A stretch of 64,000 bases of DNA from Desulfolutivibrio sulfoxidireducens (GCF_013376475.1 NZ_CP045508.1:4066001-4130000); one strand, 5' to 3'; shown: positions 17,880 to 26,172, counted from the first letter of the stretch. Numbers and translations are program-made. The notes: generated by a model from the sequence alone, not told the origin.

Positions 17880-20389
17880 ACATGTCCCGGCTCTTCCGCA
17901 AGACCCTAGTGGCCATCGTGGTCATCTTCGGGCTGGTGGCCAACGCCACGGCCCTTTTGTCGGCATGGATCCTCTATACGGACCTGACCGAGGAATACGT
18001 GACCAAGGGCCGGGCCATCGCCGGCAGCATCGCCGAGGCCAGCGCGGAGCTTCTGCTCAACCGCGACGCCTCCACGGTCCAGGCCATGATCGACAAGTTT
18101 TTGGAAATCGAGGGTGTGGGCTACGTCTATGTGGCCGACGGCGAAGGCCGGATACTTTCCCACACCTTCGTGCCGGGCATCCCGGAGCAGGCCCGGCGCG
18201 ACGTCGCGGACGCCCGGGGACTTACGGTCAAGGACCTGGACCTGCCGGGCATCGGCAGCTTCATCCAGGTGACCGCGCCCATCCTGGCCGGGGTGGCCGG
18301 GGTGGTGTCCGTGGGCATGGACAAGGATATCATCCACGCCAAGATCCGCAGGGCCGTGGTGCAGCAGGAACTGCTCATGCTTTTCATGCTGGCCGTGTCC
18401 GTGGCCGTGTTTTTCATCCTCATCAAGGGCGTCTCAAGGCCTCTGATGGAACTCTCCGAATACGCCAAACGGCTTCGCGCCCACGACTTCTCGGCCAGGA
18501 TCGCGGTCACCTCCGAAGACGAGGTGGGACTTCTGGCCTCCACCATGAACTCCATGGCCGACGAGCTTTCCGAACTGGTGTCCGGCCTGGAGCGCTCCGT
18601 GGCCTCCTCCACACGGGAACTTCAAGGCGCCCTGGCCTACATGCGGGCCGTCATGGACAACATGGCCGACGGCCTCCTGGTCACGGACACCTCCGGCCGC
18701 ATCACCCACTTCAACCCCCCCCTGGTCCACATGTTCGGCCTGGAGGGCGCGGACATCACGGGCAAGGACACCCGGCAGCTTTTCTCCGGGGCCATGGCCG
18801 GCCTGCCCGGCGCGGCCATGGCCGACGCGTCCGAGATCCTTTCGGCCGAGGTCCGTTTAAGCGGCGGACGGGTGGGCAAGGCCGCGGCCTCGGCCATCCA
18901 CGCCAGGGTCGAGGGGACAAACGGCCCGGACAAGAACGCCGCCTGTCTGGGCACGGTCATCCTGGTGCGCGACATCACCTCCGAAAAGGAGGTGGACCGG
19001 ATGAAGACGGAGTTCATCTCCACCGTGTCCCACGAACTGCGCACTCCCCTGACCTCGGTGCTCGGTTTCGCCAAGATCATCCGCAAAAAATTCCAGGAGG
19101 ACATCGAGCCCCGCCTGGACGCCACGGACAAAAAGGCCCTGCGGGCCGCCGGCCAGATCGGCGACAACATCGGGATCATCGTCTCCGAGGGCATACGGCT
19201 CACGGAACTGGTCAACGACGTCTTGGACATCGCCAAGATGGAGTCGGGCAAGATCGAGTGGGATCTGCGGCCGGTGACCATCGCCGCGGTTGTCGCCCGA
19301 AGCGTCTCCTCCACGAGCGCGCTCGTCGAACAAAAAGGCCTGACCCTGACCGTGGACGTAAGCCCCGGCGTGCCGCGTTTTCTCGGCGACCAGGACCGGC
19401 TCATCCAGGTCATGCTCAACCTCATCTCCAACGCCGTGAAATTCACCGCCTCCGGCGGCATCACCATCCGGGCGTTCATCGAGGGCGAGATGATCCGGGT
19501 CGGGGTCATCGACACCGGGCCGGGCATCGCCCCCAAGGACCAGGAGATCATCTTCGAAAAATTCAAGCAGGCCGGGGACACGCTTACGGAAAAACCCAAA
19601 GGCACCGGCCTTGGCCTGCCCATCTGCCGCCAGATCGTGGACCGCCATGGCGGACGCATCTGGGTGGAAAGCACCCCCGGGCAGGGCAGCGCCTTCTGGT
19701 TCACCCTGCCCCTCCGGGGCGCGGCCCTTACGGCCGAAGAATATCCCGTGCCGGAACCGGCCTACCGGGACCGTCTCCAGCCCCTGCCCGCCGGCGAGGC
19801 CCAGGGCACCATCCTGGTGGTGGACGACGAGCCGCCGGTCAGGCTGTACCTCGAACAGCTCCTGGCCGACGAGGGCTTCCGGGTCCTGGCCGCCGCCGAC
19901 GGCCCCCAGGCCATCGACATGGCCATGACCCACCATCCGGACCTGATCACCATGGATCTCATGATGCCCGGCATGGACGGCGCGACCACCATCCGCCGCC
20001 TGCGCGCCGAACCCGCCACCAAGGACATCCCGGTGGTGGTCATCTCCGCCCTGCCCGCCCGGGAATGCGAACAGGCCGGCGGCGACGCCTCCATGATCAA
20101 GCCCGTGGACGAGGCCGCCCTGCTGGAGACCATCATCAGCCTCCTGCGCGGGGCCGGCAAGGACACCCGGCCGTGCATGGTGCTCAAACGCAACGGCGAG
20201 GAGAGCACGCACTCGCTGCTCATGATCTGCCCGGGCAAGGTCCAGCACACCACCCGGGAGGAGTTGTGGCGGCGCCTGGACGAGGGATTCACGGGCACCG
20301 TGTTCGTCCCCGGCTCCATCAGCCACGAGATGGACCTGGCCCGGCTTTCGGCCAACCCCAACATCCACGTGGTCATCTTTTCCGAATAG
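17876..20389 (+). CDS. Hybrid sensor histidine kinase with receiver domain
   Basis: An 837-residue inner-membrane kinase. The order is: transmembrane segment at about residues 10-35, a small periplasmic domain of about 125 residues, a second transmembrane segment at about 165-187, HAMP, PAS (AVMDNMADGLLVTDTSG), the H-box with His386 ([10 protein letters not shown]), the ATPase domain (NLISNAVKF, DTGPGIAP, GTGLGLPI) and a receiver with VVDDE near 647 and acceptor Asp694 (TMDLMMPGMDG). The C-terminal 80 residues after the receiver are unfamiliar. No separate output regulator is adjacent. Translational coupling to the binding protein suggests a receptor-kinase pair; a Pho box upstream suggests phosphate-dependent expression. 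Confidence 0.9.
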   Translation: MNMSRLFRKTLVAIVVIFGLVANATALLSAWILYTDLTEEYVTKGRAIAGSIAEASAELLLNRDASTVQAMIDKFLEIEGVGYVYVADGEGRILSHTFVPGIPEQARRDVADARGLTVKDLDLPGIGSFIQVTAPILAGVAGVVSVGMDKDIIHAKIRRAVVQQELLMLFMLAVSVAVFFILIKGVSRPLMELSEYAKRLRAHDFSARIAVTSEDEVGLLASTMNSMADELSELVSGLERSVASSTRELQGALAYMRAVMDNMADGLLVTDTSGRITHFNPPLVHMFGLEGADITGKDTRQLFSGAMAGLPGAAMADASEILSAEVRLSGGRVGKAAASAIHARVEGTNGPDKNAACLGTVILVRDITSEKEVDRMKTEFISTVSHELRTPLTSVLGFAKIIRKKFQEDIEPRLDATDKKALRAAGQIGDNIGIIVSEGIRLTELVNDVLDIAKMESGKIEWDLRPVTIAAVVARSVSSTSALVEQKGLTLTVDVSPGVPRFLGDQDRLIQVMLNLISNAVKFTASGGITIRAFIEGEMIRVGVIDTGPGIAPKDQEIIFEKFKQAGDTLTEKPKGTGLGLPICRQIVDRHGGRIWVESTPGQGSAFWFTLPLRGAALTAEEYPVPEPAYRDRLQPLPAGEAQGTILVVDDEPPVRLYLEQLLADEGFRVLAAADGPQAIDMAMTHHPDLITMDLMMPGMDGATTIRRLRAEPATKDIPVVVISALPARECEQAGGDASMIKPVDEAALLETIISLLRGAGKDTRPCMVLKRNGEESTHSLLMICPGKVQHTTREELWRRLDEGFTGTVFVPGSISHEMDLARLSANPNIHVVIFSE

Positions 20390-20421
20390 GCGCGACGCGC
20401 CCAGGCCCCCCAGGCCGTGCC

Positions 20422-20461
20422 AAAAAAAGCGCCCCCGGACCGAGCGGTCCGGGGGCGCTTT
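20422..20461. terminator. Strong bidirectional hairpin terminator
   Basis: Perfect 15-base arms (20428-20442 and 20445-20459; AGCGCCCCCGGACCG) are preceded by an A-run on plus, so the T-tract is read in the minus direction. It separates the convergent hybrid kinase and coiled-coil genes. Confidence 0.8.
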
Positions 20462-20479
20462 CACGGGCGACGGGAAAAA

Positions 20480-22201
20480 TCAGTCTTCCATCTCGCGGGC
20501 CAGGGCCGCGATCTCCTCGCGGATGATTCGGGCGGCCTCGACCGGCACGGCCTTGCCGATCTCGGCGGACAGGTCCGTGCGCAGTCGCGCGTACACGGCA
20601 TCCCGGTCCACTCCGGACTTTTCGATCTCGGCGGCCATGTCCATGCGCAGCCGCGTGGTCAGGGCGTCCTGGTCCACCTTGGTCACCCGGGCCGCGACAT
20701 CGTCGCGCAAGGCCTCCAGGGTCGTGGACAGGGACTCGATCTGGGTGCGAAGCCCGGCCAGGTCGTCCAACGTGGGGGCCGGGGCGGCCTCCTCGGCGGG
20801 CCTCGCGGATTCGGCTACGGCCTTCACCGCCGCGATCTCGGCCCGCAGGTCCGCGACTCCGGACGCCCTCTCGGCCCGCAGGTCCGAAACATGGGAATCC
20901 ACATCGGCGCGCAACCCGGAAAGCTCGGTCCCGGCCTGGCCGGTCCATTCCTCGACCTTGGCCAGGGCGGCCCGCGTCTCACGCGAGGTCTCGGCCAGGA
21001 TGTCCCGCCGCAGGGTCTCGGCCTTCTCGGCCTCCAACAGCGGATCGACGGGGGCCGGCAGTCTGGCGGCCATGTCCGCCTCGAAGGCCCCAAGCCGCGC
21101 CTCCACAAAGGCCTTGATCTCCTCGGATAGGGCGGACAGGCCGCCGGCAACGTCCGGCATCTCCGGGGCGTTGCGGGACAGCTCCACGCCAAAGGCCGCC
21201 AGCCGGTCCTCCAAAAGGGTCGTGAACTCATCCAAAAGTCCGGCCTTGTCCGGAATCATGGCCTGTACCGCGGCCACGGCCCGGTCCGTAACGCCGTCGG
21301 AAAGGTCCGCCAGGGCGGCCTCGTGACGGGCGGCCTGGGCGGTCGACTCGGCGCGAAAGGCGTCAAGGGCGACTTCGTGGCGGCCGGTCAGGTCACTCAC
21401 ATCGGTAACCTCGGCCTCAAGGGCGGAGATCCTGTCCTCCAGGGCGGCGATGCGCGCCGTGGCGGCGGCCAGGGCCTCGGCGGCGGCCTGGGTTTCCTCC
21501 TCGGAGGGCTTTGGCGGCGGGCCACCAGCCTTGGCGATGATGGCGTCCAGGGCCTCCAGGTCGATGCCCTGGCCCGAGGCGGAAGCGGGCGCGACGGCCG
21601 GTTCGACGCCAGCGCCCTTGGCCACGCACAGAGCGGCCCCGGCGGTCGCGGCGGCGAGTTCGGCGATGGCCGGCCCGGCGGCGTCAGACGGAACCGGGGG
21701 CGATTCCTCGCCCGGGATGATCAGGTCAAGGTCCTCGTCCCCCTCCCCAAGACCCAGACCGGAAAGATCGGACGATCCCTCGTCCCGCGAACCCGCGACG
21801 GGCTCGGCGTTCGCCTCGGGCATGCCCGCCGGGAACTGGTCCTCGTCGATGAGGTCCGAAAGGTCGATGGCGTCCTCGTCACCATCCCCGGGCGCGGCCG
21901 TCTTCCCGCCCTGAGGAGGGGCGGCCGAGGGCGTGTCGAGTCCCAGGGAGGAAAGGTCCATCTCCTCCAGTTCCAGGGCGTCGATATCGCTCGTGGGGGG
22001 GGTGGGGGGCGTCGTGGTGCCGGCCGACGGCGCGGCGGGCGCGGGTCCCGCATCGGAAAAAAGGTCCTCGAGCTCGCGCTCGAAGCTCATGTCCACTCCG
22101 GCGTCGCCGGTCCCGGCTCCGGAACCGGATGCGCGGGGTCCGTCCTCCTCGATGATGTCCGTCAGTTCGATGATGTCGTCGGAGGACGTGTTCTCGGGCA
22201 T
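20480..22201 (-). CDS. Acidic, coiled-coil protein of unknown function
   Basis: A 573-residue protein with no signal peptide or membrane segment. The first 190 residues are acidic and low-complexity, with recurring short motifs such as DIIELTDIIEE, DAIDLSDLIDEDQ, LDLIIPGEE and SDLSGLGLG. From about residue 215 on it is Ala/Glu/Leu-rich and predicted to be a long coiled coil (AALEDRISALEAEV, FVEARLGAFEADM). The C-terminus has helical AALAREMED. No family is recognised. The repeated acidic D-L-I segments could be docking motifs for a partner. It is followed downstream by a bidirectional terminator and stands alone. Confidence 0.7.
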   Translation of the reverse strand: MPENTSSDDIIELTDIIEEDGPRASGSGAGTGDAGVDMSFERELEDLFSDAGPAPAAPSAGTTTPPTPPTSDIDALELEEMDLSSLGLDTPSAAPPQGGKTAAPGDGDEDAIDLSDLIDEDQFPAGMPEANAEPVAGSRDEGSSDLSGLGLGEGDEDLDLIIPGEESPPVPSDAAGPAIAELAAATAGAALCVAKGAGVEPAVAPASASGQGIDLEALDAIIAKAGGPPPKPSEEETQAAAEALAAATARIAALEDRISALEAEVTDVSDLTGRHEVALDAFRAESTAQAARHEAALADLSDGVTDRAVAAVQAMIPDKAGLLDEFTTLLEDRLAAFGVELSRNAPEMPDVAGGLSALSEEIKAFVEARLGAFEADMAARLPAPVDPLLEAEKAETLRRDILAETSRETRAALAKVEEWTGQAGTELSGLRADVDSHVSDLRAERASGVADLRAEIAAVKAVAESARPAEEAAPAPTLDDLAGLRTQIESLSTTLEALRDDVAARVTKVDQDALTTRLRMDMAAEIEKSGVDRDAVYARLRTDLSAEIGKAVPVEAARIIREEIAALAREMED

Positions 22202-22233
22202 CGATCACCTCGCGCCGGGGGGGGGTTGCGGGC

Positions 22234-22264
22234 CATGGAGAGGCCGCCCGGCGGCCTCTCCATG
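22234..22264. terminator. Hairpin downstream of cytochrome c3
   Basis: Arms of 15 bases (CATGGAGAGGCCGCC and its complement) are separated by a single base, 12 bases beyond the cytochrome stop. There is no T-tract, so it may protect the 3' end of the mRNA rather than terminate by itself. Confidence 0.5.
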
Positions 22265-22276
22265 ACAACGGTCAGG

Positions 22277-22666
22277 CTAGGACTTCTTCGGATGGCAATC
22301 CGTGCACTTGGTGGGGCCCTTCTGCTGGGTCTTGTGGCAGCCCAGGCAGCTCTTTTGGCTCTTCATGTCGTGATAGGCCCGGTAGAACGACTTGTCGCTG
22401 GTCTTGTCCTTGGGGTCGGTGCTGTCGTGACACCCGGCCGAGGCACACTTCACGATGGCGGCCTTGCCGTCCCACTTGTGATGACACACCTTACAGTCGG
22501 TGGCGGCGTGCCCTTTGTGAGAGAAGTTCACCGGCGCCTGCGTGGCGGCCATACCCTCGGGAGCCTTGATCACCAAGTCCGCAGGGGCATCGACGGCATA
22601 CAGGGCCGGCAGGCAAAATGCGCTGACACACAGCGCTCCAAGAAAACCAATAAGCCATTTTTTCAT
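22277..22666 (-). CDS. Periplasmic tetraheme cytochrome c3
   Basis: A 129-residue class III cytochrome c, the abundant periplasmic electron carrier between hydrogenases or formate dehydrogenases and membrane complexes in Desulfovibrio. A signal peptide (MKKWLIGFLGALCVSAFCLPALYA) is followed by four heme-binding motifs: CKVCH, the spaced CASAGCH (CX4CH), CLGCH and CTDCH. Upstream histidines in VNFSHKGH fit distal heme ligands. The ATG at 22666 has AGGAGGT 7 bases upstream; the GTG 9 bases before it is not used. It is a single-gene unit. Confidence 0.95.
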   Translation of the reverse strand: MKKWLIGFLGALCVSAFCLPALYAVDAPADLVIKAPEGMAATQAPVNFSHKGHAATDCKVCHHKWDGKAAIVKCASAGCHDSTDPKDKTSDKSFYRAYHDMKSQKSCLGCHKTQQKGPTKCTDCHPKKS

Positions 22667-22771
22667 CCCGCTCACCTCCTCAAGCGTTTGGGAATCATTT
22701 CACACCCTGCATTACGGCCACGGATAGCTCCCTGTCAAGGACCGTCGGAAAAAACCAGAGGCAAATCAACC

Positions 22772-23509
22772 TCAAAGCCGGTATTTCCGGCCATATCCCC
22801 GGGGCGTGAGCATCCAGGTCCCGGCGGTCCGGGTGGCCGAATTGCCCACGATCACGATGGTCAGCATGTCCGCGCACCCGGGATCGAACCCGGCAAGGCT
22901 GGTCACGAAAACCTCCTGGCCCGGCCGGTAGGCCCGGCGCACCACCCCGACCGGGGTGTCCGGACCGCGCCACTTCCCTATGGTCTCCACGGCCTTGGCC
23001 AGATGCCCGGCCCGACGCTTTGACCTCGGGTTGTACAGGACCAGCACGAAATCGGCCTGGGCCGCCAGATCCACCCGCCGCTCGATGACCTCCCACGGCG
23101 TCAAAAGGTCGCTTAAGCTTACGGACGCGAAATCGTGGGTAAGCGGCGCGCCAAGAAGCGCCGCCGCGCCGAGAAGGGCCGCGATCCCCGGAATCACCGA
23201 GAACTCGACCTCTCCGACACACCCCCGGGCCGCAAGCATCTCCAGAACCAACCCGGCCATGCCGTACACCCCGGCGTCGCCGCCGGACACCACCACCGTG
23301 TCCCGTCCGGCCAACGCCTCGGCCATGGCCCGCTCGCAACGCTCCACCTCGCCGGTCATGCCCGTCTCGATCACGTCCTTGCCGGCCAAAAGCTCCCTTG
23401 GCACAAGGTCCAGGTACGTGCCGTACCCGACCACCACCCGGGCCCGCTCGATGGCCCGCCGGGCCATGGGGGCCAGAAGCCCCGCGTCCCCGGGGCCAAG
23501 CCCGACCAC
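22772..23509 (-). CDS. cobJ: Precorrin-3B C17-methyltransferase (CobJ/CbiH)
   Basis: About 245 residues; a SAM-dependent methylase of the corrin ring in cobalamin synthesis, in the anaerobic route also responsible for ring contraction (CbiH). Motifs: VVGLGPGD at the N-terminus, VVVSGGDAGVYGMAGLV, FSVIPGIAALLGAAALLGAPLTHDF, and FVLVLYNPRSKRR. The exact start is unclear. The only standard codon is a GTG at 23509; a CTG two codons earlier (LTVVGLGPG) would fit the family N-terminus better. It is read right after the cbiG stop in another frame. Confidence 0.9.
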   Translation of the reverse strand: MVGLGPGDAGLLAPMARRAIERARVVVGYGTYLDLVPRELLAGKDVIETGMTGEVERCERAMAEALAGRDTVVVSGGDAGVYGMAGLVLEMLAARGCVGEVEFSVIPGIAALLGAAALLGAPLTHDFASVSLSDLLTPWEVIERRVDLAAQADFVLVLYNPRSKRRAGHLAKAVETIGKWRGPDTPVGVVRRAYRPGQEVFVTSLAGFDPGCADMLTIVIVGNSATRTAGTWMLTPRGYGRKYRL

Positions 23510-23511
23510 CG

Positions 23512-24633
23512 TCAGCCGGCCATGGCCACGGCCACGGTCACCGGTCCCACAACCCGCTTGTTCACCACCAGCCGGTTCGTCCCGGCCGCCAGCATCGCCG
23601 CCGCCTCGCATACGCTTGCCGTCCCCACCCGCAGTTTCACGGTCCGCGACGGACTGGGCACGTCCACCGCGTCCAACGCCCGCGCCGAAAAATACCGCAC
23701 GCCCACCCCACATTCCCGGGCCGCCCAGGCGATCCCCGCCTCGTCGCGCTTGACCTCGACGCTGGCCAGAACCCCCACGCAGGCCGCCGCAAATCCCCTC
23801 TCGGCCAACACCCCGCGCACCGCCGCCGCGATCTCCTCCCCGGACGTCCCCCGGCGACAGCCCACGCCCACGGCCAGAACCTTCGGCCGCAGCACCAGCC
23901 GCCCGGCCACGTTCCCCATCTCCCGCACGTCCACGACAATATGCGGCCGGCCCGCCTCGATCACGCCCGGGTCCGACACCCACTCGAAAAACCGCGCCAA
24001 CCCCGACTCCTCGATCACCCACCGGTTGTCCGGATCGAACACCGGCACCGTGCCGCCCTCGGCCAGAACCGCGTTGACCCTGGCCAATGCCGCCCGGTTC
24101 TCCACCCCCAGTCCGCACCGCGCCGCCAACACCTCGGCCGCCGGCGCGCCCACGGCGTCCGTGGCCGTGGTGATCACCGCCTGCCCGCCGGTCACCGCCG
24201 CCACCACCCGGGCCAGCTCGTTCGCCCCGCCCAGATGCCCCGAAAGCACGCTGACCACGAACCGGCCCGCCGGATCGGCCACGACCACGGCCGGGTCTGT
24301 GGCCTTGTCCCGCACAAGCGGCGCGATCGCCCGGACCACCGCCCCGCAGGCCGCGAAAAACACGTGCCCCCGATACGCCCCCCACACCCGGGCCACATGT
24401 TCGACAAACGACCCGAATCCTTCCGCCCCCACCTCGGAGGCAAACCGATCCGGGGCATACAAGACGCCCCCCAACTCCCGGCATACCCTGACCGCCTCGT
24501 CCGAGGCGGTCAGGGTATGCACGGCGATGGAGGGAGGCGAACCGGGAGAGGAAGAAGCAGACCAGGAGGGGAACCCCTTTTGTGAACAAAAGGGGTTCCC
24601 CTCCTGGACCTCCCCTCCCCAAAAAACGTTCAT
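23512..24633 (-). CDS. cbiG: Cobalt-precorrin-5A hydrolase CbiG, with an unusual 5' end
   Basis: Up to 373 residues. CbiG opens the delta-lactone of cobalt-precorrin-5A in anaerobic cobalamin synthesis. Recognisable parts are HVFFAACGAVVRAIAPLVRDKATDPAVV, VLSGHLGGANELARVV, the central VFDPDNRWVIEESG and the C-terminal domain VLAVGVGCRRGTSGEEI ... EAAAMLAAGTNRLVVNKRV. Conserved sequence begins at about IAVHTLT. The ATG at 24633 has GAGG upstream but makes the first 37 residues come from a repeat hairpin (24562-24607); the alternative is a GTG at 24522. A perfect palindrome (24481-24520) lies within the first conserved codons. Confidence 0.86.
   Translation of the reverse strand: MNVFWGGEVQEGNPFCSQKGFPSWSASSSPGSPPSIAVHTLTASDEAVRVCRELGGVLYAPDRFASEVGAEGFGSFVEHVARVWGAYRGHVFFAACGAVVRAIAPLVRDKATDPAVVVADPAGRFVVSVLSGHLGGANELARVVAAVTGGQAVITTATDAVGAPAAEVLAARCGLGVENRAALARVNAVLAEGGTVPVFDPDNRWVIEESGLARFFEWVSDPGVIEAGRPHIVVDVREMGNVAGRLVLRPKVLAVGVGCRRGTSGEEIAAAVRGVLAERGFAAACVGVLASVEVKRDEAGIAWAARECGVGVRYFSARALDAVDVPSPSRTVKLRVGTASVCEAAAMLAAGTNRLVVNKRVVGPVTVAVAMAG
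24481..24520. repeat. Perfect 40-base palindrome inside the start of cbiG
   Basis: Arms of 19 bases (starting GCATACCCTGACC) around a 2-base centre, within codons for HTLTASDEAVRVC of cbiG. The mRNA would fold into a very stable hairpin overlapping or just following the start region. Confidence 0.85.
24562..24607. repeat. Repeat hairpin upstream of or within the cbiG leader
   Basis: Arms of 20 bases (24562-24581, 24588-24607; CCAGGAGGGGAACCCCTTTT) flank GTGAAC, followed by ACCTCCCC. It matches, in inverted orientation, the GGTCC-AGGGGGGAAAC hairpin that ends repeat copies 2 and 3, so it belongs to the same family of intergenic elements. Confidence 0.75.
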
Positions 24634-24792
24634 CGCCGCCTCGGAAACATGATGATCCTCCACAACCTCCGTCCAAAACAAACGCCCCGGGCTACCGCCG
24701 CCAGTGCGTGGAAAAGGCCGGCCGCCAGTTCCGTCACCATCCAGATGACCCTATTTCCCGTGCCATGGCAACGTCTTTTGACCACGCCACAA

Positions 24793-24821
24793 TTGACAAA
24801 ACTAGACGACCGGTCTACTAG
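24793..24821 (+). promoter_or_regulatory. Promoter and operator of the TetR gene
   Basis: TTGACA (24793-24798), a 17-base spacer and TACTAG (24816-24821) make a plausible sigma-70 promoter. Between and over them lies an operator-like palindrome CTAGACGACCGGTCTACTAG (24802-24821) centred on GACCGGTC. The same core occurs at 25531-25550. Confidence 0.6.
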
Positions 24822-24829
24822 AAAGAATC

Positions 24830-25435
24830 ATGAATACGCACGACGGAAAAGGCATGAAACGCGATCAGCGCACCGCCATCCTGGAGGCCGGCGCACAACG
24901 CATCAACCTGCAGGGATTCCACAACACCGGCCTGAAGGACATCCTGGAGACGGCGGGTGTGCCAAGAGGGTCTTTCTATTTCTATTTCAAATCCAAGGAA
25001 GACTTCGGGCTGGCCCTGATCGATCACTTCATGCGCGTCCTCGGCGACAGGACCCGCCCGCTCCTCGAAGACGAAAGCCTGTCCCCGCTTGGGCGCCTGC
25101 GCCTTCTTTTCGAGAGGGCGCGCCTGCGCTACCAGTCCGAGGACTTTGCCGGAGGCTGCCCCATCGGCAACCTGACCCAGGAGATGAGCGATCTGTCCCC
25201 GGCCATGCGGGAACGCCTCCAGCAGGCCCTGGCCGGCATGACCGCGCGCTGGGCCGCACTCCTGCGCCAGGCGGCCGACAAAGGCGAGATCGCCCCCGGC
25301 ATCGATCCGGACCTCATGGCCGGATTCCTCCTCGACGCCTGGGAAGGGGCGCTTATGCGCATGAAGGTCGAACGTAGCGCCAAGCCTCTCGAACGCTTCG
25401 AGCAGATCCTTTTCAGCGGACTTCTGGCCCGCTGA
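24830..25435 (+). CDS. TetR/AcrR-family transcriptional regulator
   Basis: A 201-residue repressor. The N-terminal helix-turn-helix reads GLKDILETAGVPRGSFYFYFKSKEDF, followed by an all-helical ligand and dimer domain with the family motif GGCPIGNLTQEM. The ATG at 24830 lies 9 bases after an operator-like palindrome that overlaps the promoter, so it probably represses itself. The same palindrome core stands before the downstream AhpD-like gene, its likely target. The ligand is unknown; the target's redox family suggests an electrophile or peroxide. Confidence 0.88.
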   Translation: MNTHDGKGMKRDQRTAILEAGAQRINLQGFHNTGLKDILETAGVPRGSFYFYFKSKEDFGLALIDHFMRVLGDRTRPLLEDESLSPLGRLRLLFERARLRYQSEDFAGGCPIGNLTQEMSDLSPAMRERLQQALAGMTARWAALLRQAADKGEIAPGIDPDLMAGFLLDAWEGALMRMKVERSAKPLERFEQILFSGLLAR

Positions 25436-25530
25436 CGACCCGGAAACGGCCGCCCCATCGTCCGGAGCGGCGGATGCGGGATCGTCCGCCAGTGTTCCCG
25501 CCGGTTGGCCGCTCTTTTTTTGAAGTGGCC

Positions 25531-25550
25531 ATAGTCGACCGGTCAACTAT
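25531..25550 (+). promoter_or_regulatory. Second TetR operator, before the AhpD-like gene
   Basis: ATAGTCGACCGGTCAACTAT is a nearly perfect 20-base palindrome with the GACCGGTC core shared with 24802-24821. It lies 18 bases before the AhpD-like start codon, in a position to block initiation. Confidence 0.6.
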
Positions 25551-25567
25551 TAACCCCGGAGGTTCCC

Positions 25568-26098
25568 ATGTTTCTTTTGCGCACCGCCGATCCCGATTCC
25601 CTCGCGCCCGCCTTCCCCAACACAAACCAAGCCGGTCCCGGAAACGGCGTGTCCCTGATGCGGCGGATCTTAAGCGCCAGCCCGGAACTCCTGGACCGGG
25701 TGGCCGGGCTGATCGGGCATTACGCCCATCACCGGACCCTCAGCCCCGAGCTCATCGCGGCCATCAACTACACGGTGGCCGTCAGCCGGGGCAACACCTG
25801 CTGCGAGGCGTACAACGCCGGCCGCCTGTCCCGAATGGGCATGTCCGACGACGATCTCGCCCATCTTGCCGCCGACGCCCCGGCCAGTCCCCTGTCCCCT
25901 GCGGACGCGGCGCTTTTGTCCTTTGTCCGGCGGGCCGTGGCGGCCCCGGACGGCGTCGCCGCCGAGGACATCGACCGGCTGCGCGGCCTGGGCCTGAACG
26001 ATGCCGACATCATGGACGCCGCCTACCTTGGGGCCAACATGCTGGCGGCCACGGTGCTCTGCAAGGCCTTTTACCGGGACGGGGCCAGCCCCGCCTGA
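25568..26098 (+). CDS. AhpD/carboxymuconolactone decarboxylase-like protein lacking the CxxC
   Basis: A 176-residue all-helical protein of the peroxidase-related AhpD family. The active-site helix INYTVAVSRGNTCCEAYNAG aligns with the usual N-x-C-x-x-C-x-x-x-H pattern. However, it has Cys78-Cys79 followed by Glu-Ala, so the second Cys is missing from its normal place (Ala81) and the proton-relay His is a Gly. The C-terminal half has the helical ADIMDAAYLGANMLAATV. It is preceded by the TetR operator and CGGAGG. Because the dithiol is lost, a classical alkylhydroperoxidase reaction is doubtful; a vicinal-Cys redox or sensing role is possible. Confidence 0.75.
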   Translation: MFLLRTADPDSLAPAFPNTNQAGPGNGVSLMRRILSASPELLDRVAGLIGHYAHHRTLSPELIAAINYTVAVSRGNTCCEAYNAGRLSRMGMSDDDLAHLAADAPASPLSPADAALLSFVRRAVAAPDGVAAEDIDRLRGLGLNDADIMDAAYLGANMLAATVLCKAFYRDGASPA

Positions 26099-26114
26099 CG
26101 CGGCGCGGGGCACG

Positions 26115-26172
26115 TTACGGGGCGCAGGGGGCTTAGCCCCCTGCCGGAGGGCGTGGGGGGCTAAGTCCCCCA
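26115..26172. repeat. Partial copy of repeat block C
   Basis: Two consecutive hairpins, CAGGGGGCTTAGCCCCCTG and GTGGGGGGCTAAGTCCCCCAC, separated by CCGGAGGGC. They match block C of repeat copies 1 and 4 in layout and flanks, but have no P1 or P2 palindrome. It lies between two convergent genes and may serve as a shared terminator. Confidence 0.6.

Noticed and set aside
23135-24652. A 505-codon open frame on plus opposite cobJ and cbiG
   Set aside because: Composition is Pro/Arg/Thr-rich and it has no motif; cobJ and cbiG are clear on the minus strand.
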